Made by a program: the position numbers and the translations under genes | The notes under the pieces: generated by a model | The model's input: the letters and a program-made list of their open reading frames with translations, nothing else | The model's database searches: none | Told to the model about the DNA's origin: nothing | Shown here: piece by piece, positions 1 to 8,300 of the stretch | Position numbering within the stretch: position 1 is the first letter of the stretch | Layout: each line of letters opens with the position of its first letter | Assembly: GCA_002496635.1 (NCBI GenBank) | Contig: DAKQ01000021.1 | Coordinates: forward strand, 1 to 11,370 | DNA: 11,370 nucleotides | From: Euryarchaeota archaeon UBA82 | Lineage (GTDB): Archaea > Thermoplasmatota > Poseidoniia > Poseidoniales > Poseidoniaceae | Direction: 5' to 3'

Positions 1-30
1 GTCATCATACTGTAAGCCAAGAGCCTTCAA

Positions 31-82
31 TGTTTCAACCCAACGATTGAAACAATACCAATCCTAATGATTGTGAAACAAC
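31..82. repeat. Inverted repeat plus imperfect direct repeat upstream of mevalonate kinase
   Basis: TGTTTCAA at 31-38 and TTGAAACA at 47-54 form a perfect 8-base inverted repeat with an 8-base spacer. The right arm with its flank (GATTGAAACAAT, 45-56) recurs imperfectly as GATTGTGAAACAAC at 69-82, just before and partly against the ribosome binding site of the kinase gene. It could be an operator, or a hairpin at the end of an upstream transcript. No convincing TATA box and no supportable gene were seen in bases 1-92. A TAA at 13-15 or at 65-67 could end a gene that enters from the left, but nothing decides between them. Confidence 0.45.
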
Positions 83-83
83 T

Positions 84-90
84 GGAGGAG
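84..90 (+). promoter_or_regulatory. Shine-Dalgarno sequence of mevalonate kinase
   Basis: GGAGGAG at 84-90 matches the archaeal anti-Shine-Dalgarno core. The GGAGG part lies 4 bases before ATG 93 and 7 bases before GTG 96, so either codon could initiate. The protein changes by only one residue. Confidence 0.7.
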
Positions 91-92
91 CC

Positions 93-1097
93 ATGGTGAA
101 AGCGAGCGCTCCAGGAAAGTGTATTCTTTTCGGAGAGCATGCTGTCGTTTACGGACAACCTGCAGTCGCTTGTAGCATCAACCAACGAATGGTTGTTGAG
201 CTCGAAGAAGAGCTTCAATTTGATTCTTGGAGACTTGATGGAGCGATTTTGAATTTTTCAAAACACCCACATATTCGATTCCTTAAAGACAAATTGTGGT
301 CAGAGAATGTTAAACCACCACTTAAAATTCGAATACGAGGAACCCTCCCTGCTGCCTCTGGCCTTGGTTCATCGGCAGCGTTGTCAGTTGCTTTAGTGGC
401 TGCTTTACAACAACTCAGGGATGAAGAAATTGACGCAGGAATGGCTGGGCTATTATCTCATCAAGCTGAAGCATTCGCCCAAGGCGGAAGAGCAAGTCCA
501 ATCGACACGGCAACAAGTGCATCAGGAGGGTTTGTTGTCCTTTCAGATACAGTCAACGAAACTCTTGACCACATAGGTGAGCGAACATTACAGCATCAAG
601 ACGAGGCCACTACATGGCAATTGCATTCATTCATTGCAGACATCCCTGACGATACGTTTCTTGTCATTGGAAACACGGGTGTTCATGCTTCAACATCAAA
701 ACAAGTAGCAAAAGTAGCCTCATTGCTTGAAAAACAACCAGAACGTCACGTTGAGATTGAAGCGATTGGATCTATTGCTCGAAGAGGGATTGAAGCACTA
801 CGTGCAGGAGATATGGAATTGGTTGGGAAGGCGATGACTGAAAATCATATCGTTTTACGTTCGTTAGGTGTTTCGTCACCGGAATTAGAAAAACTCATCA
901 AAGCAGCTGCACCATCGAGTTTGGGTGTTAAATTAACTGGCTCAGGAGGTGGCGGATGTATGATTGCATTAACTAAAAATCCCGAACAAACAGTTGGAGC
1001 AATTGAGATGGAAGGTGGAAGAGCATTCATCTCCCCCTTCAACTCACCTGGAGTTCGTATTGAGACCCTCTCATCACAGGATAGTGACCCGCAGTAG
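93..1097 (+). CDS. mvk: Mevalonate kinase (GHMP kinase family)
   Basis: This 334-residue cytosolic enzyme would phosphorylate mevalonate with ATP, an early step of the mevalonate route to isopentenyl diphosphate and archaeal ether lipids. All three GHMP motifs are visible. The N-terminal substrate motif APGKCILFGEHAVVYG lies at residues 6-21, with Lys9. The ATP-binding loop PAASGLGSSAA lies at 86-96. The C-terminal glycine-rich motif LTGSGGGGC lies at 281-289. Between them, Glu126 and Asp138, the latter in SPIDTATSASGG, match the usual metal-binding and catalytic acids. Length and order are normal for archaeal mevalonate kinases, and HAVVYG separates it from homoserine kinase and from phosphomevalonate kinase. 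A GGAGG ribosome site supports ATG 93, with GTG 96 equally possible. The stop codon lies inside an inverted repeat, and a T-run follows, so it is probably transcribed separately from the TBP gene downstream. Confidence 0.95.
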   Translation: MVKASAPGKCILFGEHAVVYGQPAVACSINQRMVVELEEELQFDSWRLDGAILNFSKHPHIRFLKDKLWSENVKPPLKIRIRGTLPAASGLGSSAALSVALVAALQQLRDEEIDAGMAGLLSHQAEAFAQGGRASPIDTATSASGGFVVLSDTVNETLDHIGERTLQHQDEATTWQLHSFIADIPDDTFLVIGNTGVHASTSKQVAKVASLLEKQPERHVEIEAIGSIARRGIEALRAGDMELVGKAMTENHIVLRSLGVSSPELEKLIKAAAPSSLGVKLTGSGGGGCMIALTKNPEQTVGAIEMEGGRAFISPFNSPGVRIETLSSQDSDPQ

Positions 1098-1128
1098 ATT
1101 GTTTTTCGCCGACATAATATCTACTGTG
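1090..1128 (+). terminator. Possible terminator: inverted repeat at the mvk stop codon with an internal T-run
   Basis: CAGTAGAT (1092-1099) and ATCTACTG (1119-1126) are perfect inverted copies. A G-T pair at 1091/1127 and a C-G pair at 1090/1128 extend the stem to about 10 base pairs. The TAG stop of mvk (1095-1097) is inside the left arm. The loop contains TTGTTTTT (1099-1106), the kind of U-rich tract at which archaeal RNA polymerase terminates. Alternatively it is a protein-binding palindrome that belongs to the TBP control region. Confidence 0.45.
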
Positions 1129-1140
1129 ACGAAGCCGTCA
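1127..1140. promoter_or_regulatory. Candidate operator TGACG-N4-CGTCA next to the TBP TATA box
   Basis: A 5-base inverted repeat with the 4-base spacer AAGC ends two bases before the TATA element. This is where TFB would normally contact the BRE, and no typical A-rich BRE is seen. The position suits a repressor or activator site, but the repeat is short enough to be chance. Confidence 0.35.
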
Positions 1141-1141
1141 G

Positions 1142-1149
1142 TTTATATA
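1142..1149 (+). promoter_or_regulatory. TATA box of the TBP gene
   Basis: TTTATATA is centred about 26-27 bases upstream of the TBP start codon. In archaea transcription starts about this distance from the centre of the TATA box, so the mRNA would begin at or very near the ATG at 1172 and be leaderless. A weak Shine-Dalgarno-like AGAAGGA at 1158-1164 would then not be transcribed, unless a second promoter lies upstream. Confidence 0.65.
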
Positions 1150-1171
1150 CTCCGGGCAGAAGGATTGTGAC

Positions 1172-1786
1172 ATGACCACCGATGAAGAGCGTTTGACAGT
1201 AGTCAACGTCGTTGCTAGTACCCGTGTTGCCGAAGAACTTGACCTCCCTGACATTGCAATTCAACTCAATTGTGAGTATGAACCTGAGCAATTTCCTGGT
1301 GTTGTTTACCGAGTTACAGACCCGAAACTAGCAATTCTCATGTTCCGCTCTGGACGCGCAGTATGCACTGGTGGTAAGGATGAAGATAACATTCACACAG
1401 GTATCGATCGTATGATCAAGGACCTTCGTGCAGCTGGAATTACAACTTGGGACCTTAAAGATGTAGAAATTGAAGTCCAAAACATGGTTGCAACATATGC
1501 GCTTCACTATCCAGAAGATTATGACGGAAAAGACAAATTCACAGGAGCAGATCAAGCCGGTGAACCTCGTAAGTTGAACCTCAACAACCTCACCTTCCAC
1601 CTACCATTTGACAAAGTCGAATACGAGCCAGAACAATTCCCTGGATTGATTTATCGTCTCGACTATCCAAAGGTCGTTTGCCTTATTTTCGGCAGCGGAA
1701 AGATGGTGATTACAGGTGCTCGACACAAGGATGAGATCCTAGAAGCAGTTGAAATCATCAAGGACGAATTGGCAGACCTTCTCTGA
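1172..1786 (+). CDS. tbp: TATA-box binding protein (TBP)
   Basis: This 204-residue basal transcription factor binds the TATA box and recruits TFB and RNA polymerase. It has the two-fold TBP repeat: residues about 7-92 and 97-204. Each half carries the YEPEQFPG signature (36-43 and 151-158) and the FxSG(R/K)xVxTG strand. The four DNA-intercalating phenylalanines appear intact at F41, F58, F156 and F173. The second repeat begins with the typical EVQNMVA (101-107). From there to YEPEQFPG it has about 44 residues, where a standard archaeal TBP such as that of Pyrococcus (recalled from memory) has about 22. The extra stretch (roughly 112-134) is polar and rich in D, G and K, so it is probably a loop between strand S1' and helix H1'. 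The long acidic C-terminal tail of some archaeal TBPs is missing. Its own promoter lies directly upstream. The next gene starts 45 bases later on the same strand. Confidence 0.96.
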   Translation: MTTDEERLTVVNVVASTRVAEELDLPDIAIQLNCEYEPEQFPGVVYRVTDPKLAILMFRSGRAVCTGGKDEDNIHTGIDRMIKDLRAAGITTWDLKDVEIEVQNMVATYALHYPEDYDGKDKFTGADQAGEPRKLNLNNLTFHLPFDKVEYEPEQFPGLIYRLDYPKVVCLIFGSGKMVITGARHKDEILEAVEIIKDELADLL

Positions 1787-1820
1787 AACTGCAATCGCAT
1801 CTTTCATGTGCTTGAACACT

Positions 1821-1826
1821 CAAGGA
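1821..1826 (+). promoter_or_regulatory. Ribosome binding site that favours ATG 1832 for the first surface protein
   Basis: CAAGGA at 1821-1826 places AGGA five bases before ATG 1832. The in-frame GTG at 1808 has no comparable site and would put the polar sequence LEHSRTY ahead of the signal peptide. The ATG at 1832 is therefore the better start. Confidence 0.6.
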
Positions 1827-1831
1827 CATAC

Positions 1832-4800
1832 ATGGGCGAAGCACGTCTTCAAGCAGGCATCCCCTTCTTGTTGGCACTCCTGCTCTTGGGAATGTCTCAG
1901 TCGTCCTTCACTGCTTCACTGCTTCCAAACGACCAAAACACAACTGTAAAACATGCAGGCAGCGACCCCGGTGTCAATGATGTCCCCACATGGAGAGTTG
2001 GGGATAAATGGGTATACTCTGGAACTTTTGACCCATCCATACTGATCACAGACACAGGTGTTTCTGCAAACGTCGGCGAGATCAATGGAGACTCTACTGC
2101 CGAGGTAACTGAAATTCTTGAACTTCAAGTCGACAACGGTTCAGAATGGGTCTACAAACTGCGAATGACCGCTGATTTTGATAAGAGTGGTGTAGAACTT
2201 GAGGGTTACACTGGAAATGCAGAGATTCAATTTACTCAAACTGAGTATCTTCGTGTTAGCGACTTTGCTTCAATTCGCAATGATTTAGATTTATACATAA
2301 AATTCGTACCTTATGGAATTGGTTCACTAACTCAGATATTAGGTGACATCACAATCACCAACACATACAGCCCTGGTTCTGAAACATATGACTTTCCAAT
2401 TCGAGATGGAGAACGTTGGACGGTGCTAACAACTGCATCTGCAACATGGTCTGGTCAGAGCGATTACATCACTCCATTTCCTCCACCTGAAAGCGATACA
2501 AATACAACTACTTGGGAAGTCACAAAGGTTGGACAACCACGAAATGCCTTCGGTTCAGGAATTGCATACAGTGGTTGTGATGCCTCTTACGAACTTACCT
2601 CATGGAATTCTGATGGCGTGTCAACTGGCTATCGTTGGTATTGCCCCGCTGTCAACAACTTCGCATGGAGACATTCCGAAGAGGATGTAGGACTTACAAT
2701 CGATTTTAGATTGAAGCAGTACATGCCGGTTGGAGCCACAGGTTCTGAAAGCAACAGTGACCCAGGTACAAGACCTGAATGCATTGAAGTTCAACCAGAA
2801 CGAACCCTTACTGCCCTCGACACGCCGCTCGATGTATGGGTCTCTCTCAATCCGAGTTGTTTTGGAACCATCAATGGCGTTAATGTCGATCTTGATTTCT
2901 CAGGCACTGAAACCAATTTGATAACAGGGTCCAACGGTTCTGGAATGGCTACAATCAATGTTGGTAACGCTCTTGATTATTCATCGACAAATACAGATTG
3001 GGCGAGCCATGGCGTTGTCGCTAAGGCAGGAAATTATGTAGGTTCAGCAACGGTAACATTAGACGAATACCTTGTTGGCCTCGACCTCATTGCCGATGAA
3101 GAACGTGCTGTCATTACCCGTAATCGTAGCGGGGAATTAAGCACTGTAAGTTCCTTGTCTGGTTACAATGTTCTCCCCGGCGACGAACTTGTCGTTGAAG
3201 TCGCAGTTGTCAACAAAGGAATCACTGCATCAACTCCAACTCAAATGCGAATTTATCATCCTGATGGTTCAATCTTCGATCTTGGCCTTCCAAGTTTAGC
3301 GACTTATGAATCTCATAAAGTCAATTTCACATGGACGGTTCCACTTGACAAGAGCATCGGAGATGTACCCATACGGTGGGAGGCTGATCCGATGCAAGTC
3401 AACTCAGCAGATGCTGATTCCGATAATGACCTCGCTGAAATAACTCTCTTTGTAGGCCGCATACCCACTGCGTTAGCTGAGCCAATTGAGGAATTTACCA
3501 ACGTCCAAACCGTCATCAACGCGAGTGGTAGTTTCGATGAAGATGGAGGAGATGTGTCCTGTTTATTCAACATACCATATGATGATGGAACTCGCACATA
3601 TTCCTACGTCAAAATTGAGTCTATCGATTGTATGCTGAACTTTACTTGGACGGACGATGGAATCTATCCGATTGAAATAACCGTCACCGATGAAGAACTA
3701 GATCAAGCGGTCATGACATTGAATGTATCCATTCTTAACAGAGCACCAAACATCGAAGTTGTTAGTGCAAGAACTGAGGTTAAGGTCGAACATCCAGTCA
3801 CACTCTATGCTTATGCAAACGATACTGATTCGGAAGATGTTTACCCAGGTGTTGTCGATGTGTATTGGCCCAATGCTGAGTGTGAAGAAGGCTATTACAC
3901 TCGTGTCTGTACAACCACAGCCCCTACTGAGGGATGGCATACGTTCCTAGCAGTCGGTGTTGATGACGATAGCGCTATGACATCAGCGAGTATCGATATC
4001 CGATTTACCAACATTAATCCACATGGTTTGTCGGTAACCGTTAGCGAAGATGGTGTTCCAATTCCTATGGACGTACAACAAACATGGCATGTCGAAGAAG
4101 ATCAAATGGTGCGGGTTCGTGGCCAAGCACTCGATTCGATTGATGATTTAGAAGGACTTACTCATCGATGGTGGCCTGATGACGCACAACCTAATCTCAT
4201 CAAGACATTTGATGGCCGTGTTTCAGAATATAACATGGTATGGGAAACATCAGGATTACATCGCATGCGCTTGGAAGTAAGCGACTCAGAGGGAGCAAGT
4301 AGCGGAACCTACGAGCGTTGGGTTAACGTTGCGAATGTTGCTCCTATCGTCATGCCACTTGAGGATTTGTTACCGATAGCTGAGGGTGAAGAGATTCGAT
4401 TAACAGGTAATGCAACTGACACACCTTCAGATTATGATTCATTGGTTCGATGTTGGGATATTGACCCTGGCATTGATTCTAACGACATCGGTGGTGCAGA
4501 TGATGATTGTGACATCATAGGTGACGAGTTAGTGTGGCACTGGAATAGAAGTGGTATGCACACAGTGGTCTATCACGTTACAGACGATGATGGTGTTCGA
4601 GTCAGTGAAATCATCACAGTCGAAGTGTTGAATATTCCTCCAATTGTCCGCTACAAACCAATTGATTGCCTCGCTTATGAGAAATGCATCCTCGATGCTA
4701 CGGGCACAATTGATTCCGCAAACGATCTCGACCAATTGACAATAATCTGGGACCTCGATACATCGTTCGACTCCAATGGAGATGGCGTCAAAAACAATGA

Positions 4801-5332
4801 TGCAGATGCTGTTGGCAAACGTATAGAACATATGTTCAAGCAAACGGGTTCAACCACAATTCGTGTCATGGCGTGGGATGAGAATCCTGAGCGACCTGGC
4901 TCGAAAATTATCAACATAAATGTCGGGCCACCTGATAGAACATTTACTGAAGATATCGGTGCGCTTATGGTGGGTGAAGAAGCGAATCCTCTCGCTCAAT
5001 TGTCCTTACTTCTTGTTCTTCTTTTAGGGCTGGGATATATGACCAGACAGCGCCGACAAGGTGGAAAGGAACGGGCCTTAGAACGACTTGATGAGCGACA
5101 AAATGCGATCTTTAGTGATGAAGAGGTCGGGCTCATGCCACATGAGGTTTCAGCTCGAAGAAATCGTCCTCATGACCCTCCTGTAAACAATGCATTTGAT
5201 CAAGCGATAGAGCAGCAACCAAAAATGCAATCCGGCCCAGAATTGCCAGAATCTGGCCTTCCAGAAGGATGGAACATGGAGCAATGGGGACACTATGGGC
5301 ACCAGTGGTTAGAATCTCAATCTGAAAACTGA
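1832..5332 (+). CDS. Large PKD-repeat surface protein, C-terminally membrane anchored (paralogue A)
   Basis: This 1166-residue protein would sit on the outside of the cell; no specific function is recognised. Residues 1-30 are a signal peptide with the core PFLLALLLLG. A domain of about 300 residues begins at W54 with WRVGDKW and has a Cys pair at 249/271. A CARDB-like Ig domain lies at about 417-541. Five PKD-like repeats follow, starting near 542, 636, 727, 836 and 934, with repeat boundaries marked by (N)(R/I/V)AP or IPP. Cys pairs occur at 577/600, 684/693 and 874/893. An aspartate-rich, calcium-type loop (DxDxxxDSNGDG) follows W973. One membrane helix at about 1052-1071 is followed by basic RQRR and a charged tail of about 95 residues, which ends in GLPEGWNMEQWGHYGHQWL (1142-1160). 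Many N-x-S/T sites fit archaeal N-glycosylation. The next gene is a paralogue with the same plan. Adhesion or envelope architecture is inferred from PKD/CARDB families only. Confidence 0.9.
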   Translation: MGEARLQAGIPFLLALLLLGMSQSSFTASLLPNDQNTTVKHAGSDPGVNDVPTWRVGDKWVYSGTFDPSILITDTGVSANVGEINGDSTAEVTEILELQVDNGSEWVYKLRMTADFDKSGVELEGYTGNAEIQFTQTEYLRVSDFASIRNDLDLYIKFVPYGIGSLTQILGDITITNTYSPGSETYDFPIRDGERWTVLTTASATWSGQSDYITPFPPPESDTNTTTWEVTKVGQPRNAFGSGIAYSGCDASYELTSWNSDGVSTGYRWYCPAVNNFAWRHSEEDVGLTIDFRLKQYMPVGATGSESNSDPGTRPECIEVQPERTLTALDTPLDVWVSLNPSCFGTINGVNVDLDFSGTETNLITGSNGSGMATINVGNALDYSSTNTDWASHGVVAKAGNYVGSATVTLDEYLVGLDLIADEERAVITRNRSGELSTVSSLSGYNVLPGDELVVEVAVVNKGITASTPTQMRIYHPDGSIFDLGLPSLATYESHKVNFTWTVPLDKSIGDVPIRWEADPMQVNSADADSDNDLAEITLFVGRIPTALAEPIEEFTNVQTVINASGSFDEDGGDVSCLFNIPYDDGTRTYSYVKIESIDCMLNFTWTDDGIYPIEITVTDEELDQAVMTLNVSILNRAPNIEVVSARTEVKVEHPVTLYAYANDTDSEDVYPGVVDVYWPNAECEEGYYTRVCTTTAPTEGWHTFLAVGVDDDSAMTSASIDIRFTNINPHGLSVTVSEDGVPIPMDVQQTWHVEEDQMVRVRGQALDSIDDLEGLTHRWWPDDAQPNLIKTFDGRVSEYNMVWETSGLHRMRLEVSDSEGASSGTYERWVNVANVAPIVMPLEDLLPIAEGEEIRLTGNATDTPSDYDSLVRCWDIDPGIDSNDIGGADDDCDIIGDELVWHWNRSGMHTVVYHVTDDDGVRVSEIITVEVLNIPPIVRYKPIDCLAYEKCILDATGTIDSANDLDQLTIIWDLDTSFDSNGDGVKNNDADAVGKRIEHMFKQTGSTTIRVMAWDENPERPGSKIININVGPPDRTFTEDIGALMVGEEANPLAQLSLLLVLLLGLGYMTRQRRQGGKERALERLDERQNAIFSDEEVGLMPHEVSARRNRPHDPPVNNAFDQAIEQQPKMQSGPELPESGLPEGWNMEQWGHYGHQWLESQSEN

Positions 5333-5386
5333 GTCGTATGACCTTCAATGAGTATAGCCTAAGTACGAGGAAGTCTACATCAAAGC

Positions 5387-8300
5387 ATGGCGAACCGAAC
5401 AACCGTAGTTTTTGTCTTGTTCATGCTGATGACAACGTCTCTAATGGCGTTAACAAAGAATACTTTCATCCTCGAAGATGAAGAACTCATCGAATCCTCA
5501 TCAAAATCCACAACAACAGCGGCAGAAATAGCAAGCTGGCGTATCGGAGACAAGTGGACCTATGAGACCCAATTCGATGTTGCTCAACTTATCGCGCAAG
5601 CAAACGTTTCTGCAAGTCTAAACACCTTGACTGGAGATACTGTTTACGAAGTTGAAGATATCTTCTTCATCAATGTGGATGGTATCCAGACATTAGCATA
5701 CAAACTCAAAATCGAAGGCGATTTTAGTTCAGGAAACAGTGGTGCTACTCTCGAAGGAGTCAGTGGACGGCTCGACATTGGCTACTCTGGAGAAGATATC
5801 ATTCGCGTGAGAGACCAAGCAGTGATTAATTCTGAATTTGAATTGGATGTTGATTTTGCTCCATTCAATTTGGGATTCTTGACACAAAACATTGCAGTGA
5901 TTAATTTCGACACATACTACGACCCTCCAAAGGAGAGATATGACTTCCCTCTTCGAACAGGTGATCAGTGGTACATGCCGTTTATGTCTGGAACAAGCGT
6001 AAGTGGAACTTCAGATTATTTCGACCCATCAGAATTCGATACCAACGGTGCAGAAAACAATTCTTGGCAAGTAACAACTGATGGAATTCCGACTGAAGAT
6101 GGTCAGAACATCAAATACGAAGGATGCGATGAGTCATACAAAGTGAACGAATGGAATGCAACTGGAGTCAGTTCAGGTTTCAATTGGTATTGCCCTGCTG
6201 CCCGATTTAACTCATGGATTCGAATATCAAATGCAGCAGGATTTACCATTGATTGGTTACTCAAAGACTACGAACCAGTCGATTCTTTTGGAGTGGACAA
6301 GAGAAAAACTCCAGGTGACAGAAACGTCGACATCGAAGTTACAACCCAATTTGTTGCAACCTTGCCGGACTCCATGTCTGAAATATATGGATTCTATGCA
6401 GTTGCTCCAAACAACACGCCCGAGGTTAACAAAAACCTTCAATTGCGTTATGAAATGACGGGTACGTTACTCAATCCAATAACCGATAGTAACGGAAAAA
6501 TTGAGGAAAGCATCAACGTTTCCAATGTTCAAGACGATACAACAGCAAGTGATGATTACACAAGTAACGGAGTTATCGTATGGGATCCTGTTCAGGAAAT
6601 CATAGGCGTTGCTACAATCGTTGTCGATTTGAACGTTGTAGGAATCGACTTGGTTGCTCAAGAAGATTCAATCATTGTAACAAGAACCCGAGGCAGTGAA
6701 GTTGCAACATTATCGAAATCAATAGGTTACAATGCGCTGCCAGGGGATTTGTTGTCATTCTCATTACCGGCTCAGAACCGAGGAGTCTTGACTTCACCTT
6801 CGACAGAGATGGAAGTTATCGTTCCCGGAGGACAGGCAATACGCCAAGCAGTGCCTGCAATTGACGCCTATAGTGAGCAACGAATTGATGTCGATTGGAC
6901 TGTCCCCGAAGGAGCTACAATCGGAAATCAAAGTTTGACGTTCACTGTAGACCCTGACCAATTGGTCGCTGGCGATGCGAATAGAAGCAACAACCAAGCA
7001 AGTATTGATATTTTCATCGGACGAGCTCCCAATGCATCGATAAACATTGAAGCAGGAAAATACAGCTTTGAAGATATCTTCATCGATGCTCGCAACTCTT
7101 TCGATCCAGATGGAGGAGATGTTGAATGTCGATTTGAAATTGAGTCACGACCAGGCCTCATCGATGTCATAACAACTCCTGATTGTGCAATGACATGGAA
7201 TTGGACTGACGGCGGAGTTTGGGAACTCACAACAATTGTTACTGATGATGAATTAGATTCAACAACACTTGTCAACTACGTGACAGTTCTCAACCGAGCG
7301 CCATACATGAATCTCAGTCATCCTACGGAAATCGCTGTAGATACACAAATCACAATTGACGCAAGCGACAGTGGCGATATAGACACAACCTCTCCTTCTG
7401 GACAACAAGTATCTATTTCATGGCCTGATCTAAACTGTCAGGAAGGTTTGACTCAACCAACGTGTACTTTCACGCCCATGGAAGAAGGCCTAATTGAAAT
7501 CAAGGCAATTGCAACCGATGATGATGGTGCCCAAACCGAGGTTGTCTCCAACCTAACTGTGCTTAATATCGCACCAGAAGTTGGTGAGATCGAGGTCTGG
7601 ATTGCTGGCGTTAATACTCCATTTGACGCCAACGGAACTTGGATTCTTGACGAAGATCAAACAGTCATATTACGGGCACAAGGCTCTGATTCACTGAATG
7701 ATCGAGATCAACTCATTTTGAATTGGAATCTGAGCGACCTTATGCCTGAGATGATGGTATCAACAGATGGTTCAGCCTCAGATGTAGCAACATCATGGCC
7801 AACCTCAGGACAACATGTCATCAGTGTACGAGCAGTAGATGATGATGGGGTTTCATCCGAACCATCTCTGGCAATGGTGACCATTGAGAACGTAGCGCCA
7901 ACAATTACTGCAGGAACCAATTTTAATTTTGCAATCTCTGACCCGAGAGGCTTTTATTCAGTTAACGAGGAAGATGTTGTCGTATTCGATGTCATTGGAA
8001 GCGATACAGAATCTGATATGGATACGCTGCAAATCTGTTGGGATACCGATGCAACAACTGATAGTGACCTTGATGGAACACTAAACAACGACTGTGATGT
8101 TGAAGGCGACCGTCTTGAAACCATGTGGGAATCTTCCGGTTACAGAACAATCACAGCATGGGTTATGGATGATGATGGCGAAATGGATTCTCTCTCAGCC
8201 GTAGTTTATGTTGACAACCGAATCCCTATTGCGAAGATCTCCTATGGAAATGGCTCTCTTGACAACTTAGTTGAAGGAGATACGTTGAACATCACAGGAT

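Noticed and set aside
1..60. Possible minus-strand coding start (a protein-like frame reading DWYCFNRWVETLKALG towards the left edge)
   Set aside because: A TAG stop lies immediately upstream in that frame, and there is no ATG or GTG start and no ribosome site. Too little sequence is visible to call a gene.
1749..1949. Forward frame of 66 residues across the end of tbp and the start of the first surface protein
   Set aside because: It overlaps two well-supported genes in another frame, and its composition is not protein-like.
5333..5386. Independent strong promoter for paralogue B
   Set aside because: Only a weak GAGTATAG-like element is present and no T-run ends the upstream gene, so co-transcription from the first surface-protein gene is equally likely.
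6928..7275. Minus-strand open frame of 115 residues inside the second surface protein
   Set aside because: It is the antisense shadow of a PKD repeat, serine-rich, with no ribosome site or recognisable domain.
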